A DNA stretch of 64,000 nucleotides from NCBI RefSeq assembly GCF_003253545.1, contig NZ_QKYV01000005.1, forward strand, positions 186,001 through 250,000, given 5' to 3'. Source of the DNA: Mesonia algae (lineage in GTDB: Bacteria; Bacteroidota; Bacteroidia; Flavobacteriales; Flavobacteriaceae). Shown here one piece after another: positions 37,544 to 45,196 of this stretch (positions within the stretch are counted from its first letter, which is position 1; the number at the start of each line of letters is the position of its first letter). Under the pieces are notes generated by a model. The model was not told where the DNA came from. It worked only from the letters and a program-made list of their open reading frames with translations, and ran no database searches. Position numbers and translations under genes: made by a program.

Positions 37544-38521
37544 CTACTCCAATGCATTTTCAATAACATTAGTAAATAATTCTTTTAAAGTAATTCCGGC
37601 TGCTTTGGCTTGTTGTGGTAAAATACTAGCTTCACTTAACCCTGGACAGGTATTCACTTCTAAAAAGTGAGGTTCGTTATTATGAAAAATAAACTCTGCT
37701 CTTGTTAAACCTTTTAGTTTTAAAGTTTTAAAAATTTTCACGCCTAACTCCTGAACTTCTAAGGTTAGCTTTTTAGAAATATTTGCAGGGGTTATTTCTT
37801 GAGATTGCCCTAAATATTTTGCTTCATAATCAAAAAACTCATTCTCAGATATGATCTCGGTAACTGGTAATGCAATAACCTCTCCTTTATAATCGATAAC
37901 TCCCACTGAAACTTCGATTCCGTCTAAAAAAGATTCTATGATCACTTCTTCGTCTTCTTTAAATGAAAACTCAATAGCTTTTAATAAATCTTCTTGTTTT
38001 TTAACCTTTGAGATTCCAAAACTACTGCCTGCTTTATTAGCTTTTACAAAACAAGGTAAACCAACTTTATTAATAATTTCTTTTTCATTAATATTATCAC
38101 CTTTATTAATGAAGTAATTTGTTGCAGTTTTTATATGATAAGCATTTAAAACACTTATACAATCTCTCTTGTTAAAAGTCAGCGCTGATTGATAATAATC
38201 ACAAGAGGTTTGCTTTTTATTTACAGTTTCTAAGTATGCTGCGAATAAACCATCCTCACCAGGTGTTCCGTGAATGATATTAAACACACAGTCAAAATTT
38301 ATTTTTATTCCATCTATAGTGGTAGAAAAATCAGATTTATCAATAGGGTGTTTTTTATTTTCATCTGTAATTACAAACCACTCTTTTTCTAAAATGTGAA
38401 CTTTATAAGCATTAAATCTATCTTTGTCGATATAATCATAGACAAGCTGTCCACTTTTAATAGAGATTTCAGCTTCGCTAGAATAACCACCCATAGCGAT
38501 AGCTATTGTTTTCTTTTTCAT
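37544..38521 (-). CDS. ddl: D-alanine--D-alanine ligase
   Basis: An ATP-grasp ligase of 325 aa making the D-Ala-D-Ala end of peptidoglycan precursors. Motifs: AMGGYSSEAEIS at the N-terminus, HGTPGEDG, a FVKANKAGSSFGISK ATP-binding stretch and the C-terminal LEVNTCPGLSEASILPQQ. The gene is divergent from the PASTA protein. It is a second cell-wall gene in the window after murA, not linked to it. Confidence 0.95.
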   Translation of the reverse strand: MKKKTIAIAMGGYSSEAEISIKSGQLVYDYIDKDRFNAYKVHILEKEWFVITDENKKHPIDKSDFSTTIDGIKINFDCVFNIIHGTPGEDGLFAAYLETVNKKQTSCDYYQSALTFNKRDCISVLNAYHIKTATNYFINKGDNINEKEIINKVGLPCFVKANKAGSSFGISKVKKQEDLLKAIEFSFKEDEEVIIESFLDGIEVSVGVIDYKGEVIALPVTEIISENEFFDYEAKYLGQSQEITPANISKKLTLEVQELGVKIFKTLKLKGLTRAEFIFHNNEPHFLEVNTCPGLSEASILPQQAKAAGITLKELFTNVIENALE

Positions 38522-38587
38522 AAAATCATTATTGGATAATATAATAATATCACTTGTTAAATCACTGCAAAAATACGGGTGTTTTTA

Positions 38588-38595
38588 TATCTTTG
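38588..38595 (+). promoter_or_regulatory. -7 element TATCTTTG upstream of the PASTA gene
   Basis: TATCTTTG, 20 bases before the ATG at 38616. No TTG at the expected spacing. Confidence 0.45.
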
Positions 38596-38615
38596 CTCAA
38601 TAATTTGTTATAATA

Positions 38616-39185
38616 ATGAGCTTTGTAAAATTTTTATTCAGTAAAGCATTTTTAATACAGTTAGGTATAGCGTTAATCGTTATTGTTATTCTTGTGTTTG
38701 GTGCCATGCAGTGGTTAGATTATACGACTAACCATGATCAAAGAATTGAGGTGCCAAACCTTTCTAAACTCTCCTTAGATGTTGTAGATAAAAAATTAGT
38801 GGAGGTAGATTTGAGAAGAGATATTTTAGACTCCGCTAATTATAATCCCGATTACCCTAAATATTCTGTTATAGAGCAAGTGCCTAAACCTGGTAGTTTG
38901 GTGAAAGAAAATAGAATGATTTACCTTACCTTAAATCCTTCTGGCTATAATAAAATTGAGATCCCTAATTTACTAGGAAGAACACAACGGCAAGTAGAAC
39001 CTACTTTAAGGTCTTTAGGTTTTAAAATAGGAGATATTACCTATAAACCAAATATAGCTGAAAATGCTGTTTTAGAAATGAGACATAAAGGAAACCTTCT
39101 TAAAGAAGGGGATAAGCTAATGAAAACTTCTACCATAGATTTGGTATTAGGTGACGGAACTCGCAATTACAATAGCGAAAATTAA
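38616..39185 (+). CDS. Membrane-anchored PASTA-domain protein
   Basis: A 189-aa protein: one membrane helix (about 13-32), then two PASTA repeats in the periplasm (about 42-110 and 113-180; IEVPNLSKLSLDVVDKKL and IEIPNLLGRTQRQVEPTL). PASTA domains bind muropeptides or beta-lactams in other proteins. Here there is no kinase or transpeptidase domain attached. It sits divergent from ddl and 11 bases before the RluD-family gene, suggesting a link to cell-wall status, which is inference. Confidence 0.9.
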   Translation: MSFVKFLFSKAFLIQLGIALIVIVILVFGAMQWLDYTTNHDQRIEVPNLSKLSLDVVDKKLVEVDLRRDILDSANYNPDYPKYSVIEQVPKPGSLVKENRMIYLTLNPSGYNKIEIPNLLGRTQRQVEPTLRSLGFKIGDITYKPNIAENAVLEMRHKGNLLKEGDKLMKTSTIDLVLGDGTRNYNSEN

Positions 39186-39196
39186 TACTTATTTTA

Positions 39197-40243
39197 ATGA
39201 GCAACCAAGAAGAGATTATAAATGACGAAAATGATGAACTTTATGAGCATTATCATTTTGTTGCTTCCAAAGGTCAAGAGCCTTTAAGAGTAGATAAGTT
39301 TTTAATGAATTTCGTTGAAAATGCTACTCGAAATAAAATTCAACAAGCAGCTAAAGATGGAAATGTTTTTGTAAACGGAAAAACTGTTAAGCAAAATTAT
39401 AAAGTAAAAGCCGAAGATGAAGTAAAAGTCATGTTTGAGCATCCACCTTATGAGTTTTTGTTAACTCCAGAAAATATTCCATTAGATATTATTTATGAAG
39501 ATGATACTGTTTTAATAGTAAATAAACAGCCGGGAATGGTAGTACATCCTGGGCATGGAAATTATTCGGGAACTCTTATTAACGCATTGATTTATCATTT
39601 TGATAATCTACCTAATAATAGTAGTGATAGGCCAGGACTTGTGCATAGAATAGATAAAGATACAAGTGGTTTACTTGTGGTAGCTAAAACTGAAGAGGCT
39701 ATGACACATCTTTCTAAACAGTTTTTTAATAAAACTAGTGAAAGGGAATATGTTGCTTTAGTATGGGGGAATGTAGAAGATGATGAAGGAACCGTAGAAG
39801 GAAATATTGGAAGGCACCCTAAAAATAGATTACAAAATACGGTTTATTTTGGAGAAGATGCAGAAAAAGGAAAACCTGCAGTCACTCACTATAAAGTCTT
39901 AGAACGCTTTGGTTATGTTACTTTAGTTTCTTGTCGATTAGAAACAGGTCGTACTCATCAAATTAGGGTGCATATGAAACATATAGGACATACATTATTT
40001 AATGATGAACGTTATGGGGGAGAAAGAATCTTAAAAGGAACTTCATTTACTAAGTATAAACAATTTGTAGATAATTGTTTCAAGGTATTGCCGAGGCAAG
40101 CCCTACACGCCAAAACATTAGGATTTGAACATCCTAAAACTAAGAAGTGGATGAGTTTTAATTCTCCAGTTCCGCAAGATATTGAAGCTTGTGTAGAACG
40201 ATGGAGAAATTATGCAAAAAACCAAAAGGAAGTTTTAGATTAG
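39197..40243 (+). CDS. RluD-family pseudouridine synthase
   Basis: Modifies uridines in structured RNA, probably 23S rRNA. A 348-aa protein: N-terminal S4 RNA-binding domain (about 28-90, RVDKFLMNF), catalytic domain with HRIDKDTSGLLVVAKT (catalytic Asp) and GRTHQIRVHMKHIGH. The last base of the stop codon is the first base of the structured repeat at 40243-40335. The exact target position cannot be read from sequence alone. Confidence 0.94.
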   Translation: MSNQEEIINDENDELYEHYHFVASKGQEPLRVDKFLMNFVENATRNKIQQAAKDGNVFVNGKTVKQNYKVKAEDEVKVMFEHPPYEFLLTPENIPLDIIYEDDTVLIVNKQPGMVVHPGHGNYSGTLINALIYHFDNLPNNSSDRPGLVHRIDKDTSGLLVVAKTEEAMTHLSKQFFNKTSEREYVALVWGNVEDDEGTVEGNIGRHPKNRLQNTVYFGEDAEKGKPAVTHYKVLERFGYVTLVSCRLETGRTHQIRVHMKHIGHTLFNDERYGGERILKGTSFTKYKQFVDNCFKVLPRQALHAKTLGFEHPKTKKWMSFNSPVPQDIEACVERWRNYAKNQKEVLD

Positions 40244-40335
40244 GGCAATCTTTTTTTTACAAAAAAGCCAGGCTATCCGCTATATCTTTTGTTTCGCTTT
40301 GCTTCACAAAAGGATGCCGCTACTATCCCTATTGC
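40243..40335 (+). repeat. Intergenic structured repeat, copy A
   Basis: A 93-bp element starting GGGCAAT and ending ATTGC. Inside it are a T8/A6 weak hairpin, a conserved stretch (GCCAGGCTATCCGCTATAT), a second hairpin (TTTTGT/ACAAAA around a 13-base loop), and a conserved right side (GGATGCCGCTACTATCCC). It shares this skeleton with copy B at 60283-60382. It resembles REP-like elements I recall from other flavobacterial genomes. Confidence 0.75.
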
Positions 40336-40426
40336 AAATAGATTTTATAAATAGTCTTATGTGTATTTCAAAGGAAAAGGTTTCTTTCGAATTTACCGAA
40401 ATGCTTATCTTTATTCAAAAATAGAC

Positions 40427-41188
40427 ATGAAAATACTTGTTTCACCTGCCAAATCACTAGATCTCGAAAGTGATCTGCCTACAAAAAAAAATACTACTCC
40501 TCATTTTCTAGATGAGGCTATACAAGTTAATAAAAAACTTGCTAGACTTACTAAAAAGGAAATTTCTGACTTAATGAGTATAAGTGAGAAGTTAACCGAT
40601 TTGAATTATCAGCGTTATCAAGATTTTGAAGAAACTAAAGAGCCTCAAAATTCTAGACCTGCAATTTATATGTTCGATGGCGATGTTTATACGGGAATAG
40701 ACGCTTATACCATCCCTAATAATAAAATTGATAAGCTTCAAAGTGATTTACGAATACTTTCAGGTCTTTACGGAATTTTAAAACCTTTAGATCTTATTCA
40801 GCCGTACCGTTTAGAAATGGGTACTAAATTGCCTATCCAACGTCATAAAAACTTATACGAATTTTGGGGAGACAAAGTAACTAAAACTTTAAATGAAGAA
40901 ATGTCTTCTGATGAATTACTAATTAATCTTGCAAGCAATGAGTACTTTAAAGTGATTCAGAAAAAGGAAATTAAAGCTAAACTTGTAAGCCCAGTTTTTA
41001 AAGATTTTAAAAACGGTAAGTTGAAGATCATCAGTTTTTTTGCTAAAAAAGCACGAGGAAGTATGGTTAGATTTATTCTGGATCATAACGCTCAATCTTT
41101 AAATGACTTAAAGAAATTTGATTATGATGGTTATCAATACAGTGAAGCTGAAACAAAAAATGAATCAGAACCAGTTTTTATAAGGTAG
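40427..41188 (+). CDS. yaaA: Peroxide stress protein YaaA (UPF0246/DUF328)
   Basis: A 253-aa protein; the ATG at 40427 gives the conserved N-terminus [12 protein letters not shown]. An upstream frame from 40361 would start just after the repeat and adds unrelated residues. Other markers: [20 protein letters not shown], then NLASNEYFK and the late [13 protein letters not shown]. YaaA in E. coli lowers intracellular free iron under peroxide stress. Closed by a strong terminator. Confidence 0.93.
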   Translation: MKILVSPAKSLDLESDLPTKKNTTPHFLDEAIQVNKKLARLTKKEISDLMSISEKLTDLNYQRYQDFEETKEPQNSRPAIYMFDGDVYTGIDAYTIPNNKIDKLQSDLRILSGLYGILKPLDLIQPYRLEMGTKLPIQRHKNLYEFWGDKVTKTLNEEMSSDELLINLASNEYFKVIQKKEIKAKLVSPVFKDFKNGKLKIISFFAKKARGSMVRFILDHNAQSLNDLKKFDYDGYQYSEAETKNESEPVFIR

Positions 41189-41225
41189 AAAAAAAGGCTA
41201 AAACTTACGTCTTAGCCTTTTTTTA
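41189..41225. terminator. Bidirectional terminator between yaaA and the Omp28-like gene
   Basis: Stem AAAAAAAGGCTAA / TTAGCCTTTTTTT with a 10-base loop, between converging genes. Confidence 0.85.
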
Positions 41226-41238
41226 GATCTGTTAGATT

Positions 41239-42288
41239 CTATATTTGCTCAAACTCTTGTGTCGTATTTTTTTCACTTTTTCTAACATTAATTGCATTTC
41301 CGTCTTTATCAATAACGAATGCAACAAACTCTATGTTATCAATATTTTCAATATTTGAAGGAATGTTTAACGAATAAGAAATCGAATACTCATCATTTTC
41401 AAACTCATCAAGAGGAATAGTGTCTCCCATTAAATTAGTTACAGTTTCTCTTAGCACATGATTATGCTCAAAATCTGGTACGGGGTTCACTGCATCATAA
41501 TACGTAGTGTAATTTTTTTGAGAGTAAATTAATCCGTTTTCTAATATATAGACGACTAATTTAAGCTCATTAAAATTTTTAGCTTTCTTAATTTTTACAT
41601 TCAGATTGATGTTGTTGTTAACTACCTCATTATCAATCGCTATTCCTAACTTAGGATTTTCTCCTTGAGTTAGTTCCAATACTTGTGTAACATGGTCCGG
41701 TTCAGGACTTTTCCATAGAGTTTTTCGGTTAAGAAAACCCTTTGGATAACCAACAGCTTCCAATGTATTTTCTAAATCAGAAGCATCATAATTAAATGGG
41801 TCATAAGTTCCACTGCTGGGATTTGAACTATCTCTATGAATTGCTACGGCTACAGCATCATCTGTATTTGAAAAAACTTCCTCAATAGCATGGGCTACTC
41901 TAGTGCAATAGCCGCACCAAGTCCCTGTGTAATCTTCAATAAGAACCCTTTTCTTAAAATTAATTTCTGAACCATCGTGATAAGTTATAATTAATGATTC
42001 AGAGAAGAAACTATCATATTCAGCTTTTGCAACATATTCTCCTATTGAAGAAGAAGTATAAACATTACCTTCAATTAATTCATCGTTAATATAGAATAAT
42101 GTTTGATCTGTTATATCTTCTCCATCTTTAGTAGCTTTAAATTCTACACTATTTCCAATAAGACTTGTAGTGTTATTGGCGGTAATTAAAATGGGTTGAT
42201 CTGAAGGTAATATGTCATAGCTTTCAGAGCAACTAAAAATTGTGATAATAGAAAGTAAGAGGAGTAATATGTATTTAGAAAACTTCAT
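41239..42288 (-). CDS. Omp28-related lipoprotein with thioredoxin-fold motif
   Basis: A 349-aa lipoprotein (lipobox IFSC, Cys20). An Ig-like segment (about 30-105) is followed by a thioredoxin-fold domain of the Omp28-related type: RVLIEDYTGTWCGYCTRVAH (CGYC at 125-128), IHRDSSNP and a GYPKGFLNRK cis-Pro-type loop. The C-terminal third is beta-rich. It probably works at the outer membrane or the cell surface. Six bases separate it from the T9SS gene upstream. It belongs to the redox cluster 41239-46893. Confidence 0.88.
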   Translation of the reverse strand: MKFSKYILLLLLSIITIFSCSESYDILPSDQPILITANNTTSLIGNSVEFKATKDGEDITDQTLFYINDELIEGNVYTSSSIGEYVAKAEYDSFFSESLIITYHDGSEINFKKRVLIEDYTGTWCGYCTRVAHAIEEVFSNTDDAVAVAIHRDSSNPSSGTYDPFNYDASDLENTLEAVGYPKGFLNRKTLWKSPEPDHVTQVLELTQGENPKLGIAIDNEVVNNNINLNVKIKKAKNFNELKLVVYILENGLIYSQKNYTTYYDAVNPVPDFEHNHVLRETVTNLMGDTIPLDEFENDEYSISYSLNIPSNIENIDNIEFVAFVIDKDGNAINVRKSEKNTTQEFEQI

Positions 42289-42294
42289 AATTGA

Positions 42295-43017
42295 TTACTT
42301 CTTAATGATTTTAGTGGTAGCTTGTTTTCCGTTAAGGGTATTAAACTTAACTAAGTAAACCCCTGTATTCAATTGTGATGTATTTAAATTGTGTGCACCA
42401 TGTGCAAAATTTTGAGACTTTATTTGCTTTCCGTTAAGGTCATAAACATTAATAGTAACATTTTCTTTAGTTGAAAAAGAAATGTCGTTTGTAATAATGG
42501 ATGAATTTAAAACAACTCCTAAGTTTTCTAGGCTATAGTTTGAAGAGTGCAAAGAAGCATCATAGGTGTAAGTAAATGTTACAATATCTCCTAGTTCATT
42601 CCCATTAACATCTACTTCGTAAAACCTAAATGTATATTCTACAGGCGCATTGGTGTTATCTCCAGAATAATTATTGAAGAAGTGGTCAAATAAACCATTG
42701 TTACCGCCAGGTTGCAATGTTAAAGGACCATTAAGGGGATAGGTATTACCTTCCGCTATAACAGCATAGCAGGTGCCGCCTAAACAAAACTGTAGATTAT
42801 TTCCAGATGCGTTTTCCATATTTACGAGTTCTGCTAAAATATAGGCAGTGTCATTTCCTTCATTACTTATAAATATAGGAAGCTCAACTCCTAAATTAGA
42901 GTAATAATAGGTTTCATTATTTACAATAGGTGCACCTCCTTCTTCGGTTATTGTGATTTGGGCATTTCCAATAGCAATAAAACATATGGCAACGATAAAT
43001 AAGATTGTTTTTTTCAT
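42295..43017 (-). CDS. T9SS type A sorting domain protein with CLGGTC motif (240 aa)
   Basis: Signal peptide 1-19 (ends GNAQ), a beta-rich body (about 20-160), and a T9SS C-terminal domain (about 165-240; STKENVTINVYDLNGKQIKS then LNTGVYLVKFNT). The only Cys of the mature body are in FCLGGTCYA (Cys78, Cys83), five apart and bracketed by Gly-Gly; this is the same spacing as CVGGVC in the nearby barrel protein. It stands between two thioredoxin-fold proteins, so it may be a disulfide substrate or partner. Confidence 0.86.
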   Translation of the reverse strand: MKKTILFIVAICFIAIGNAQITITEEGGAPIVNNETYYYSNLGVELPIFISNEGNDTAYILAELVNMENASGNNLQFCLGGTCYAVIAEGNTYPLNGPLTLQPGGNNGLFDHFFNNYSGDNTNAPVEYTFRFYEVDVNGNELGDIVTFTYTYDASLHSSNYSLENLGVVLNSSIITNDISFSTKENVTINVYDLNGKQIKSQNFAHGAHNLNTSQLNTGVYLVKFNTLNGKQATTKIIKK

Positions 43018-43086
43018 GGTATTTGGGTCTTAAAAATTAATATGGATTTGGTAATTATATAGCAAATCCATATTAATTAGTAGTAA

Positions 43087-44568
43087 TTATTTTAAAATTA
43101 ATTTAATTGTATTTTGTTTTTCGTTTGACTGGACCTTAACGAAGTAGATTCCGTTTTCTAAAAAAGACAAATTTATTTCCTCATTAGCTCCAAGTGCTTT
43201 TTTAGCAAAAACTTGTTTACCAGTAACATCATATATATTCATATTGTATTGATCTAATTGGCTAACAAAAATACTTCCTGAAGAAGGGTTAGGGTAAATA
43301 GTGATATCATTATTATCAAAACTACCTGCTTCAAGACTGCTTACATTAATAGCAGAACCTCTTTCAAAAGTACTTCCAAAATTACCCACATTTTCTCTAT
43401 AAATTATTTCTCCTTCTGAGACAATTTCTATTCCTGCATCTGGGTTGCTTCCCCAACCGTCACCATAAGAATCTTTATAAACGACATCATAACAGTCAAA
43501 AGCTGCAGGCAAACTTACATTGTATGTTTTTATGGTATTTGCATTCGATCCTCCTCCGTCTGGATTTCCAGAGTATGGACCATCACTAGCTACAATAGTT
43601 CCTGAACTATCTTTGAGCTCCCAACTAATTTCAGTAGGATATTGATCTGTTCTAACATTTATTGTTATATTGGTAGAAGCTTCTTCGGAAGGTAAAACTT
43701 CATAATCTCTGACAACCATATTTTGAGAGGTATTATGAGGAGTTTGCCCATTAATTTCAGTTAATTCTGCAGTATAACTTGCATTAAGATTAATCGCTAT
43801 ATTATCAAAGTTAGCGGAACCTTTATCAAATTGATTTAGAGAGCCTGTAAAGTTTTCAGTACTTATAATAGTTCCATTTTCCTTTAAGACGATAGTAGCA
43901 GTTGTTATATTATTATTTCCATAATTTGTAACACTAAAAGGAACGCTTACGTTGTTATTATTACAAACATAAATTTGATTACTTTGTAATTCTAACATTC
44001 CATGATTTGGTACACCAACCACATTTGAAGCTCCGCAAAAATTATCCATTTTAGCTAATATCTCTGAAGGCGTTGAGTATGCAGTTTGTGTGTTGTTAGT
44101 AACTCCTACTTCGTAAACATTATTGTTAGAAGAACATATTCCATATAATGTTGGGAAGTATGCAACTTGATAACTACTCGCAATACTAGCATTGTCTAAT
44201 ACAGGATAAGGGGTGTGTGATAACCAATCTCCTTGAGATGAGTTTGTCTGTCCTAATAAATCGGCCATATTGGTAGATCCGTCACCTTCTATAAATAAAA
44301 CTACGATCTCATCTGAACCATCTGGGCCATATGCATAATGTAATTTTTTTAAAGTTTCTGCTTGGTGAAATCCCCAACAAGGTCCACACCATGTTGCAGA
44401 AACATCCATGATTACATTTTTACCGCTATTTAAATAAGTAGATAGAGTATGTGTGTTGCCATCTGTATCAGTAGCAGTAAAGTCAGGTGCTGCACTACCG
44501 TCAGCAATTTGGGCTTGTACTATTAGCCCTGTAAATAAAAAAAATAAATTAAGTAAATTTTTTTTCAT
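43087..44568 (-). CDS. T9SS-secreted redoxin (thioredoxin-fold) protein
   Basis: A 493-aa secreted protein: signal peptide 1-20, TlpA/redoxin-like domain (about 22-175) with ATWCGPCWGFH (Cys61, Cys64) and a YFPTLYGI cis-Pro loop. Ig-like repeats and an acidic Asp/Gly-rich segment follow (FDCYDVVYKDSYGDGWGS). The T9SS C-terminal domain (about 415-493) begins DITIYPNPSSGSI. It is an oxidoreductase predicted to end on the cell surface, unusual because most thioredoxin-fold enzymes stay periplasmic. A TATATTTG -7 box (44599-44606) lies upstream. Confidence 0.92.
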   Translation of the reverse strand: MKKNLLNLFFLFTGLIVQAQIADGSAAPDFTATDTDGNTHTLSTYLNSGKNVIMDVSATWCGPCWGFHQAETLKKLHYAYGPDGSDEIVVLFIEGDGSTNMADLLGQTNSSQGDWLSHTPYPVLDNASIASSYQVAYFPTLYGICSSNNNVYEVGVTNNTQTAYSTPSEILAKMDNFCGASNVVGVPNHGMLELQSNQIYVCNNNNVSVPFSVTNYGNNNITTATIVLKENGTIISTENFTGSLNQFDKGSANFDNIAINLNASYTAELTEINGQTPHNTSQNMVVRDYEVLPSEEASTNITINVRTDQYPTEISWELKDSSGTIVASDGPYSGNPDGGGSNANTIKTYNVSLPAAFDCYDVVYKDSYGDGWGSNPDAGIEIVSEGEIIYRENVGNFGSTFERGSAINVSSLEAGSFDNNDITIYPNPSSGSIFVSQLDQYNMNIYDVTGKQVFAKKALGANEEINLSFLENGIYFVKVQSNEKQNTIKLILK

Positions 44569-44598
44569 AATAGTTATTTGTTAAGGTTTAGTTAATTA

Positions 44599-44606
44599 CA
44601 AATATA
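44599..44606 (-). promoter_or_regulatory. -7 element TATATTTG upstream of the T9SS redoxin
   Basis: Minus-strand TATATTTG, 30 bases before the ATG at 44568; no clear TTG at the expected spacing. It faces the promoter at 44661-44688, so the two operons share one AT-rich control region. Confidence 0.5.
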
Positions 44607-44660
44607 TATATATTATCATATATTTTATGAAAATGTGTTTAAATTTTATAATTATTATTA

Positions 44661-44688
44661 TTGAAATGGTTAAATATATATATATTTG
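44661..44688 (+). promoter_or_regulatory. Promoter of the TlpA-like/barrel operon
   Basis: TTG at 44661-44663, exactly 17 bases, then TATATTTG at 44681-44688: an exact Bacteroidota consensus match. Transcription should start near 44695, about 20 bases before the ATG. Confidence 0.75.
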
Positions 44689-44716
44689 CTTGCTATTAAC
44701 AAAATATTAATATCTC

Positions 44717-45196
44717 ATGAATAAAATTACTTTCATCATTTGTTGCTTAATAGCCACTTATTCTCAAGCGCAATCTCAAATGCCAAATGTTCAATTGAAG
44801 AACTTGGAAAATAATTATAAAAATGTATATAAAGATTATTCAGAAACAGATAAAGTATATGTTTTTTCTTTTTGGGCAACTTGGTGTGCACCTTGTATAA
44901 ATGAATTAGAGGCCATTAAAGAAAATTATTCTGAATGGAAAGAAGAGGTCGATTTTGAAGTGGTCGCAATTTCAATTGATGACTCTCGTACAATGAGAAG
45001 AATAAAACCTTTAGTTAATGGGAAATCTTGGAAATATGAAATATTACTAGATACTAATCAGGAATTAAAAAGAGCACTTCAAATTAATAATATTCCTCAC
45101 GTAATTGTAGTTAAAAATCAAAAAGTAGAGTATGTCCATAATGGATATGTCGAAGGAGGAGAAGAAGAATTGTTTGAAAAAATAAAAGCTCTTTAA
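44717..45196 (+). CDS. TlpA-like periplasmic thiol-disulfide reductase
   Basis: A 159-aa protein with a cleavable signal peptide (1-18, ends SQAQ) and a thioredoxin fold holding FWATWCAPCINEL (Cys57, Cys60), VAISIDDSRT and the cis-Pro loop INNIPHVIVV. TlpA proteins keep exported Cys pairs reduced. The stop overlaps the barrel gene start by one base, so the two are coupled. Confidence 0.93.
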   Translation: MNKITFIICCLIATYSQAQSQMPNVQLKNLENNYKNVYKDYSETDKVYVFSFWATWCAPCINELEAIKENYSEWKEEVDFEVVAISIDDSRTMRRIKPLVNGKSWKYEILLDTNQELKRALQINNIPHVIVVKNQKVEYVHNGYVEGGEEELFEKIKAL

